A stretch of 6,673 nucleotides of DNA from an uncultured Bacilli bacterium (GTDB lineage: Bacteria; Bacillota_I; Bacilli_A; RF39; UBA660), in NCBI GenBank assembly GCA_934095805.1, contig CAKOKV010000053.1, positions 1-6,673 of the forward strand, in the 5' to 3' direction. The notes beneath the pieces were generated by a model. That model was given only the letters and a program-made list of their open reading frames with translations, was not told the origin of the DNA and ran no database searches. A program made the translations under genes and the position numbers. This document shows, one piece after another, positions 1 to 4,027 of this stretch. Position 1 is the first letter of the stretch, and each line of letters opens with the position of its first letter.

Positions 1-2
1 GA

Positions 3-581
3 TTCATATAATGTATTTATAAAATAGAAATATTTTCCTTCTTTAATTTGTGTCAAGTTTTCCACAATATTTTTCATAAGAGTAAATTTATCTTTTTTAT
101 TTATACTATCAAGAATCTTATTTGAAATTTTTTCACTATCATTATCATTATCTAAAAAAACAAAATCAAACCAATTATCAACATATCCAAATTCTTTAGT
201 ATCATCAAGTTTTGGTAAAATATAAAAATTAATAAATAACAGTATTGAATCAGTTGTTTCTTTTGAATACTTGATATTTTTATTATGACTTAATGGATTT
301 CTAATTGCACAAATCAACCCTTTTATAATATATCCATACCCACGTTGTTCATCTTTTTCTGAATTAGTTTGATTCTTGTTAATTAATAATTTGGGATTTT
401 TTTCGGAAAAAATATTATTAATAAGTTTTTCACCATCTAAATCATAATTTTCACTTTTTTCTTGGATTAATTCTATTATGTATAAGCATGCATCCTTCAA
501 TGTGTCTTCATAGCATTCTTTTTCATAATGAGTGCCAATTGCTTTCCAAAACTCTTTATCAATGTTCTCTTTATTAATCAT
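3..581 (-). CDS. Ymh/TIGR02391-type HEPN-domain protein, C-terminus off window
   Basis: The frame opens at ATG 579-581 and stays open to the window edge, giving 193 complete residues. The best landmark is residues 81-100, a helix-like stretch ending in AIRNPLSHN. R94, N95 and H99 form the Rx4H motif of HEPN domains, in the arrangement I recognise from the Ymh (TIGR02391, PF09509) family. HEPN proteins of this type are considered likely metal-independent RNases, often found in toxin-antitoxin or phage-defence settings; that role is inferred here. The segment after about residue 125 extends beyond the core and I do not recognise it. The start is supported by GGGAGGA (587-593) five bases upstream. 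A promoter lies at 667-695, and a tiny ORF (574-639) overlaps the start by 8 nt, so translation may be coupled. A non-nuclease HEPN role is possible. Family call moderately sure. Confidence 0.8.
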   Translation of the reverse strand, partial: MINKENIDKEFWKAIGTHYEKECYEDTLKDACLYIIELIQEKSENYDLDGEKLINNIFSEKNPKLLINKNQTNSEKDEQRGYGYIIKGLICAIRNPLSHNKNIKYSKETTDSILLFINFYILPKLDDTKEFGYVDNWFDFVFLDNDNDSEKISNKILDSINKKDKFTLMKNIVENLTQIKEGKYFYFINTLYE

Positions 582-639
582 ATATATCCTCCCAATTACA
601 ATTTATCATATTTTGTAATTTTTCTTTTAGCTTTTTCAT
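574..639 (-). CDS. Possible 21-residue leader/small ORF overlapping the HEPN gene
   Basis: ATG (637-639) follows AAGAGG (649-654) with 9-nt spacing and lies about 20 nt after the predicted transcription start of the promoter at 667-695. It encodes a 21-residue, Lys-rich peptide beginning MKKLKEKLQNM and ending WEDIYD, with TAA at 574-576 inside the HEPN gene, an 8-nt overlap. The arrangement suits a leader peptide or a translationally coupled mini-gene. No family is recognisable and an ORF this short can arise by chance. A competing 16-residue ORF (596-646) uses an ATG only 2 nt from the same ribosome site, which is too close. Confidence 0.25.
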   Translation of the reverse strand: MKKLKEKLQNMINCNWEDIYD

Positions 640-666
640 AAATCATTGCCTCTTAATTGATATTTT

Positions 667-695
667 ATCATAAAATTATGGGAAAACAGTGCCAA
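667..695 (-). promoter_or_regulatory. Sigma-A-like promoter for the HEPN gene
   Basis: On the minus strand the -35 box TTGGCA (690-695) and the -10 box TATGAT (667-672) are separated by 17 bases, each one mismatch from consensus. The predicted start near 660 precedes the AAGAGG ribosome site of the tiny ORF by about 6 nt, so the leader layout is coherent. Confidence 0.5.
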
Positions 696-770
696 TTTAT
701 ATCAAACAACAAAAATATGTGGTTTTCGAATATCAAAACTCATGAGTACATACACATGTATATTAAATTT

Positions 771-790
771 AAACAAATAAAAATGAGAGC
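771..790. repeat. 20-bp direct repeat, copy 1
   Basis: Plus-strand AAACAAATAAAAATGAGAGC is identical to positions 2445-2464, and both copies continue into GCTCTC and then CAGGGG. It covers the tail and one arm of a terminator hairpin, so the shared stretch is a terminator module. The copies lie in the same orientation about 1.67 kb apart. Confidence 0.85.
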
Positions 791-803
791 CAAATGGCTC
801 TCA
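771..803 (-). terminator. Rho-independent terminator, repeat-module copy 1
   Basis: Read on the minus strand, TGAGAGCC-ATTT-GGCTCTCA forms a perfect 8-bp stem (784-803), followed by a T-rich tail TTTTTATTTGTTT (771-783). It is preceded by CCCC. The NERD gene already has its own terminator at 931-959, so this one either backs it up or ends a separate short transcript from 804-930. Confidence 0.75.
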
Positions 804-840
804 GGGGAAAAATAATGAGGTGTTTTTTGCTATATTTTGC

Positions 841-866
841 ATTAAATATTCCTGCTTATATTTAAT
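841..866 (-). other. 9-bp hairpin upstream of terminator copy 1
   Basis: On the minus strand ATTAAATAT (858-866) and ATATTTAAT (841-849) pair perfectly around the 8-nt loop AAGCAGGA. Downstream come a C-rich linker containing ACACCTC and CCCCTGA, then the terminator. The order (hairpin, C-rich linker, GAGAGC terminator) resembles the RNA candidate at 2445-2542, but I see no convincing promoter here. Confidence 0.4.
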
Positions 867-930
867 ATTTATCATTTTTCGCCGTATTGTCTCCTTTTAA
901 AATCATCACTTTGTTCCCAAGTTGTTCCCC

Positions 931-959
931 AAAATAAAAATCGAATTATATGAATTCGA
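931..959 (-). terminator. Rho-independent terminator of the NERD-HRDC gene
   Basis: The minus strand reads TCGAATT-CATAT-AATTCGA (941-959), a perfect 7-bp stem with a 5-nt loop, followed directly by TTTTTATTTT (931-940). It begins 2 nt after the stop codon at 962-964. This is a textbook intrinsic terminator. Confidence 0.85.
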
Positions 960-961
960 CT

Positions 962-1966
962 TTACTTATTATTAATTTCATTTATTATTTGTTCCCCGTG
1001 AGTTTTAATTTTAACAGGATTTAATATATTTAGTTTTTTTAGTTCTTCCAATGATGAAGGCTTTAATTCAATAATCTTATCCAATTCATCATTAGTGAAA
1101 ACATAATAAGCAGGAATATTCATTTCGCTTGACCTTAATTTTCTAAATTTAATCAAGCGATTTTTTAAATCATCATTAATAGTGGAGTTGCAATACTTTT
1201 TTTTGTAATATTCATAATAGTTTATATCATCATTATAAGAATATTCTAAATATGATTTTGCTACCTCTTCCATTGATTTTCTAGAATCAAAATATTCATC
1301 ATTTCCTCTATGATTTAAATCGTATTCTATCTGTCTAACTAATGAATCTGCTCTCAATATCTTATACTTCATATCTTTAGGAGCTTTATTTGTATTTAAT
1401 ATAGTATCTTGATTTGCTGCTACAACTAAAACCCTTCTATAATAATCAAAATTTTTTGAAGCCAAAAACTTCTTAATTTTAGAAGTATTGCTATTCCAAA
1501 TTTTTCTTATAACTTCTCTTTGAGCTTCAACTTGCCTTAAAGGTGAATACATTCCCCTTTTAATTTTCCTTCCATTAATAGTTAATTCTCTTATAAAATC
1601 ACCTTTATCTGTTACTATTATATTTCCAACAAGATTTTTGCATTCAATATAATAGGTATATACAGGTGTAATAATAACATAATCAATTTGGGCAGTTAAA
1701 TCCTCATATTTAACCTTAATATCCCTCAATACAAACATTCCAATATGCGACTTTTTAAGTTGATAAGCAATTTCATTTTCACCATCTAATCCTTTTTTTA
1801 CAATATATAATTCACTCATCAACTCTTCATTATTCGGATATTCTAAATTCAATTTATTTAAGGCATCATATCTATTTTGAAGATCACTATTTTCTTTATA
1901 AAAAACAGTATCTTTAAATCTAAAAGCATCAATTGCAGAATCAATGACATTATCAATTATTCCCAT
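962..1966 (-). CDS. NERD-domain putative nuclease with C-terminal HRDC domain
   Basis: Residue numbers count from the upstream ATG at 1978. A NERD (nuclease-related, PF08378) domain spans about 62-165 and carries the restriction-like core: E67 in GENE, D99 in QIDYVI, and E112/K114 in the strand IECKN. The C-terminus (about 270-337) matches an HRDC helical domain, with IPAYYVFTNDELDKI then the PSSLEELKKL and THGEQII segments; HRDC domains bind nucleic acid in RecQ helicases and RNase D. A DNA-processing or defence nuclease is inferred. No signal peptide is visible. I prefer the ATG at 1964-1966, with GGTGA five bases upstream; the ATG at 1976-1978 has no ribosome site and sits at the predicted transcription start. 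The gene is flanked by its own promoter and terminator. Domain calls are strong; the biological role is unknown. Confidence 0.88.
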   Translation of the reverse strand: MGIIDNVIDSAIDAFRFKDTVFYKENSDLQNRYDALNKLNLEYPNNEELMSELYIVKKGLDGENEIAYQLKKSHIGMFVLRDIKVKYEDLTAQIDYVIITPVYTYYIECKNLVGNIIVTDKGDFIRELTINGRKIKRGMYSPLRQVEAQREVIRKIWNSNTSKIKKFLASKNFDYYRRVLVVAANQDTILNTNKAPKDMKYKILRADSLVRQIEYDLNHRGNDEYFDSRKSMEEVAKSYLEYSYNDDINYYEYYKKKYCNSTINDDLKNRLIKFRKLRSSEMNIPAYYVFTNDELDKIIELKPSSLEELKKLNILNPVKIKTHGEQIINEINNK

Positions 1967-1982
1967 AAATTTCACCATCTTA

Positions 1983-2011
1983 ATTATAATATATATATAA
2001 TAACTTGTCCA
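1983..2011 (-). promoter_or_regulatory. Promoter of the NERD-HRDC gene
   Basis: On the minus strand TGGACA (2006-2011) and a perfect TATAAT (1983-1988) are separated by 17 bases. The predicted start, near 1976, lies almost on the first ATG, so the leader would be about 10 nt or absent. The -35 box sits inside one arm of the inverted repeat at 2002-2027. Confidence 0.5.
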
Positions 2012-2027
2012 TTGACAAGGACAAGTT
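2002..2027. promoter_or_regulatory. 9-bp inverted repeat over the NERD promoter (operator or weak terminator)
   Basis: AACTTGTCC (2002-2010) and GGACAAGTT (2019-2027) are perfect inverted copies around the 8-nt spacer ATTGACAA. A second pairing, CTTGTC/GACAAG (2004-2019), is nested within it. One arm contains the -35 hexamer of the NERD promoter, which fits a repressor site. It also lies 2 nt past the DUF4238 stop, so it could act as a terminator, although the tail TTATTATATATA is a poor U-tract. Confidence 0.5.
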
Positions 2028-2029
2028 TA

Positions 2030-2302
2030 TTAATCTATTTCATTTATTCTAACTTTAAACAATTTTGATATTTTAACAAATGAGTTTTGATCACCATCAA
2101 TATAATCAGCAAAAAAATTTTCTAAATGATTATCAACAAGAAAGCTAGATTCATAAGAATCTTTTTGACACATACTATTTTCGAAGGATGTTTTATAAGT
2201 TCTATTAGTAGTTGTTATACATTCATATATATCATTTCCGCCAACAAATATTCTAAGTAGACATTGTGCTATATAATGTTGCTTTTTTGTTCTATTCCCC
2301 AC
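2030..2302 (-). CDS. Short DUF4238-family protein, probably truncated
   Basis: Residues 5-18 (KKQHYIAQCLLRIF) match the conserved opening of DUF4238 (PF14022), and the region up to NHLENFFADYIDG also fits its N-terminal part, including the dSYES segment. DUF4238 proteins are usually a few hundred residues long, so 90 residues suggests that only the N-terminal third remains. Two consecutive TAA codons close the frame. I chose the GTG at 2300-2302 because GAGAGGTG (2308-2315) lies five bases upstream; the TTG at 2317 lies inside that ribosome site. Function is unknown; members often occur near mobile elements and defence genes. It has its own promoter (2363-2371) and a hairpin in its leader. 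It could instead be a genuine small protein. Family call moderate. Confidence 0.65.
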   Translation of the reverse strand: MGNRTKKQHYIAQCLLRIFVGGNDIYECITTTNRTYKTSFENSMCQKDSYESSFLVDNHLENFFADYIDGDQNSFVKISKLFKVRINEID

Positions 2303-2319
2303 TAAAACACCTCTCAATC

Positions 2320-2351
2320 AAAAAAAAGATATCATAATTTTAATAATATCT
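2320..2351 (-). terminator. Terminator-like hairpin in the DUF4238 leader (possible attenuator)
   Basis: The minus strand at 2327-2351 forms a 9-bp stem (AGATATTAT paired with TTATGATATCT, one U-G pair) with an A-rich loop, followed by seven T (2320-2326). It lies between the predicted transcription start (about 2356) and the ribosome site (2308-2315). It could attenuate transcription, protect the 5' end, or end read-through from upstream. Confidence 0.5.
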
Positions 2352-2362
2352 GTGTTATTTTA

Positions 2363-2371
2363 ATTATAGCA
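2363..2371 (-). promoter_or_regulatory. Extended -10 promoter of the DUF4238 gene
   Basis: The minus strand reads TGCTATAAT, a perfect -10 hexamer (2363-2368) with the TGn extension (2369-2371). No good -35 lies at the usual distance, as is common for extended -10 promoters. An 11-nt tandem repeat (2393-2415) lies just upstream. Confidence 0.55.
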
Positions 2372-2392
2372 TCTTTCTATGTAAAAATCAGC

Positions 2393-2415
2393 ATTTTCGC
2401 CTAAATTTTGCCTAA
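2393..2415 (-). repeat. Two tandem TTAGGC(G)AAAAT units upstream of the DUF4238 promoter
   Basis: The minus strand reads TTAGGCAAAAT (2405-2415) directly followed by TTAGGCGAAAAT (2393-2404). The 11-nt period places both units on nearly the same helix face at about -37 to -60, where activators often bind. Two units alone may be coincidence. Confidence 0.4.
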
Positions 2416-2444
2416 CAATGTTTAAAATGTTCTCAAGCAATTAT

Positions 2445-2464
2445 AAACAAATAAAAATGAGAGC
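2445..2464. repeat. 20-bp direct repeat, copy 2
   Basis: Identical to positions 771-790. The shared module (U-rich tail plus GAGAGC arm) is followed in both by GCTCTC and CAGGGG, with different loops (TTTC here, the plus-strand form of GAAA). Confidence 0.85.
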
Positions 2465-2474
2465 TTTCGCTCTC
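2445..2474 (-). terminator. Rho-independent terminator of the RNA candidate and HAD gene
   Basis: The minus strand reads GAGAGC-GAAA-GCTCTC (2459-2474), a 6-bp stem capped by a GNRA tetraloop, then ATTTTTATTTGTTT (2445-2458). It is the only terminator downstream of the HAD gene. Confidence 0.8.
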
Positions 2475-2548
2475 TTCAGGGGGTTTTGGTTGAACACTTT
2501 CACTCTTATATTCGTAAAAGTATTCTGACATATTTCTATGTCAATTTA

Positions 2549-2578
2549 ATTATATAATGATTAGTTGATTTTTGTCAA
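2549..2578 (-). promoter_or_regulatory. Strong sigma-A-like promoter just after the HAD stop codon
   Basis: Perfect TTGACA (2573-2578) and perfect TATAAT (2549-2554) are 18 bases apart; an overlapping TATATA (2551-2556) gives 16. The -35 begins 4 nt past the HAD stop codon (2582-2584). No protein gene starts within the next 200 nt, which points to a non-coding transcript. Confidence 0.65.
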
Positions 2579-2581
2579 TTA

Positions 2582-3157
2582 TTAATTTTTTATTTTACAA
2601 GATTTTATATAATTATAAACCTCATCCCAATTATTTACTCTTTTACACTTAGTGTTTCTTGTTATATTTATTTTTGAATTAAATACAACAGCATCTATGT
2701 TATTTTCTAATAAAGATTCACATGTATCAATCGCATCATCAAACATAATATCTATATTTTCTTTTTTACAAATATCCGCTTTATATGAATAAGCTGTTAA
2801 AATTTTATCATATTTAATTTTGTTTTTATCTAGAAAGTCTTTTACATATTTATTTACATCTTTATAATACTTATCACTTCTTGCTGTTATAAAATATATT
2901 TGATTTCCTTCTTCTTTTAGTTTATCGATTATTTCTTTAGCACCTTTTTTAATTGGTTGCTTTTGTCCCATTTCACAAGCATAATCACTAAAGAATTCTA
3001 TTATTTCTTTTTCTGTAAAGTTCCCTCTTATTATTTTATCTATATTATTAATTAGTACTTTATCATCACTATATTTGTCATCGTATTTATAAACATATTC
3101 TCTTACTATATCACATGAGTCTATTAGTGTATCATCTATATCAATGCCTATTTTCAA
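2582..3157 (-). CDS. HAD-superfamily 5'(3')-deoxyribonucleotidase-like phosphatase
   Basis: This is a 191-residue cytosolic HAD protein. Motif I is at the very start (DIDDTL, nucleophile D6 and acid/base D8), motif II is T91 in FITARS, motif III is K126, and motif IV is D140/D141 in FDDA. Length and motif spacing resemble the NT5C-type 5'-nucleotidases (PF06941), which dephosphorylate (deoxy)nucleoside monophosphates. The true substrate cannot be read from sequence. The start codon is TTG (3155-3157). It is forced because motif I begins at residue 6 and no upstream ATG exists; AAGGGAGTGA lies just upstream at suitable spacing. It has its own promoter and probably shares the terminator at 2445-2474. 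Confident about the superfamily, less so about the nucleotidase subgroup. Confidence 0.85.
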   Translation of the reverse strand: MKIGIDIDDTLIDSCDIVREYVYKYDDKYSDDKVLINNIDKIIRGNFTEKEIIEFFSDYACEMGQKQPIKKGAKEIIDKLKEEGNQIYFITARSDKYYKDVNKYVKDFLDKNKIKYDKILTAYSYKADICKKENIDIMFDDAIDTCESLLENNIDAVVFNSKINITRNTKCKRVNNWDEVYNYIKSCKIKN

Positions 3158-3187
3158 TATATCACTCCCTTTTTTGTCTTAATGGTG

Positions 3188-3216
3188 ATTATATCAAAAT
3201 ATATGTTATTTATCAA
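3188..3216 (-). promoter_or_regulatory. Promoter of the HAD gene
   Basis: TTGATA (3211-3216) and a perfect TATAAT (3188-3193) are separated by 17 bases, with a TGn extension at 3194-3196. The -35 begins 3 nt after the kinase-like gene's stop codon. The predicted leader is about 24 nt. Confidence 0.7.
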
Positions 3217-3218
3217 TA

Positions 3219-3935
3219 TTAATGCTTTCTAAGTAATTTCATACTGTTTTTATAGTCACCGTAAGTTTCTATTTGTATTCCTAGTGTACTTTCTGCATAA
3301 TCACGTAATTCACTCATTAAAAGTGAAGGAAGCATCATACCATAACATCCACATTGATATATGTATCTATTCATTTTTTCTGATTCTAGTTCATCATAAC
3401 CAACAACTGAACAGATAATAGTTTCTGCTAATTCTTTAATATTCTCTTTAAACATATCTCCAAACATATCATTATATGTCCCTTCATACAAATCTGTATC
3501 TACTACTCTTGGAGTATGTATTGTTTGAAATAATATATTTCTACTATTTAAATCATTAAACATTAATCCTTGAAGTGTTAATCTTTTCATTTCTATTTCA
3601 ATTTGTCTAATTGCAGACATTAAATCTCTAATTAATATATTGCTTTCTAAATCTTGTAACTTAACACCATCTATATATTTCATTAGATATCCAACAAAAT
3701 TAACTGGTTCTTCTTTTCCTAAAAATATAAATGTATGTGGAAATACAAATATATCACTTTTATAATATTCTTTTGAAGCAAATATGTTGTAGAAAGAATC
3801 TATATCTTTTGTACTATTAAACTTTTTAAATGCATGGCCTTCACTTGTAAGAAAGCACTCTGCACTCACACCTTTTCCTAAACTTTTTACCATGTATTCT
3901 TCTGGAATTTTATCTAATATTATTTTTTCTGCCAT
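3219..3935 (-). CDS. Small protein-kinase-like (atypical) protein
   Basis: The 238 residues follow the order of a protein-kinase-like fold. There is a glycine-rich loop (LGKGVSAECFL, 19-29), a candidate ATP-binding lysine in AFKKF (K37 or K38), a hinge-like MKYIDG (85-90), a catalytic-loop segment FNDLNSRNILF (126-136) with D128 and N133, and DTD (146-148) in place of DFG. The usual HRD is FND. The protein is shorter than typical Hanks kinases and has no membrane segment. It may phosphorylate a protein or a small molecule, or bind ATP without kinase activity. ATG (3933-3935) follows AGAGGT. The gene has its own promoter and no clear terminator before the HAD promoter. No neighbour indicates a substrate. 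Confidence 0.7.
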   Translation of the reverse strand: MAEKIILDKIPEEYMVKSLGKGVSAECFLTSEGHAFKKFNSTKDIDSFYNIFASKEYYKSDIFVFPHTFIFLGKEEPVNFVGYLMKYIDGVKLQDLESNILIRDLMSAIRQIEIEMKRLTLQGLMFNDLNSRNILFQTIHTPRVVDTDLYEGTYNDMFGDMFKENIKELAETIICSVVGYDELESEKMNRYIYQCGCYGMMLPSLLMSELRDYAESTLGIQIETYGDYKNSMKLLRKH

Positions 3936-3958
3936 AATTACCTCTTTTGTAGTTTGTT

Positions 3959-3987
3959 ATTTTAACATATTATTATCAATTTGTAAA
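3959..3987 (-). promoter_or_regulatory. Promoter of the kinase-like gene
   Basis: TTTACA (3982-3987) and TAAAAT (3959-3964) are separated by 17 bases, each one mismatch from consensus, with a TGn extension at 3965-3967. The predicted start near 3952 gives a leader of about 17 nt containing AGAGGT. Confidence 0.6.
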
Positions 3988-4004
3988 ATATCATTGTAAA
4001 AGAA

Positions 4005-4027
4005 AATGTTAACTATTCGTTAACATT
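4005..4027 (-). terminator. Hairpin terminator at the end of the ABC operon
   Basis: The minus strand reads AATGTTAAC-GAATA-GTTAACATT, a perfect 9-bp stem, followed by TTCTTTTAC. The stem begins inside the stop codon (4026-4028) of the last operon gene. It is AT-rich with a short T-run, so efficiency may be modest. Confidence 0.6.

Larger units (their letters stand above)
640..961. other. Intergenic region between the HEPN and NERD-HRDC genes
   Basis: About 320 bases without a convincing gene. From the NERD end it holds the NERD terminator (931-959), a tandem TTGGGGAACAAC/TTGGGAACAA stretch read on the minus strand (910-932), a 9-bp hairpin (841-866), a C-rich segment, the repeated GAGAGCC terminator (784-803), a perfect palindrome ACTCATGAGT (738-747), a small inverted repeat TACAT-ACAC-ATGTA just after it, and the HEPN promoter (667-695). 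I found no tRNA and no CRISPR-like spacing. Confidence 0.6.
2445..2542 (-). ncRNA. Candidate small regulatory RNA, about 95 nt
   Basis: A strong promoter (2549-2578) predicts a start at G2542. The transcript would fold as follows. H1 is GACATA-GAAA-TATGTC (2527-2542). H2 is an 11-bp stem pairing 2514-2524 with 2493-2503, with two wobble pairs. An unpaired linker (2475-2492) contains CCCCCT (2478-2483). H3 is the terminator hairpin with a GAAA loop and U-rich tail. C-rich unpaired motifs before a terminator are typical of Gram-positive regulatory RNAs that pair with ribosome-binding sites; that function is inferred. No sizeable ORF fits. It could also be only the 3' untranslated region of the HAD gene, which ends 40 nt upstream. 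I do not recognise a known RNA family. Confidence 0.5.

Noticed and set aside
596..646. 16-codon ORF upstream of the HEPN gene
   Set aside because: Its ATG is only 2 nt from the AAGAGG site. The overlapping 21-codon ORF has better spacing and is listed instead.
738..763. Palindrome ACTCATGAGT and TACAT-ACAC-ATGTA as an attachment or origin site
   Set aside because: Short palindromes are expected in AT-rich DNA. There is no second copy in the window and no recombinase or replication gene beside it.
801..875. 24-codon ORF ending in the stem of terminator copy 1
   Set aside because: The nearest ribosome-like site (AAAAGGAG, 891-898) is 15 nt away, which is too far, and the peptide resembles nothing known. 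A chance ORF is more likely.
1877..2068. 63-codon ORF on the plus strand
   Set aside because: It lies antisense to the N-terminus of the NERD gene and its promoter, has low-complexity AT-driven composition, and shows no recognisable domain. All supported genes are on the other strand.
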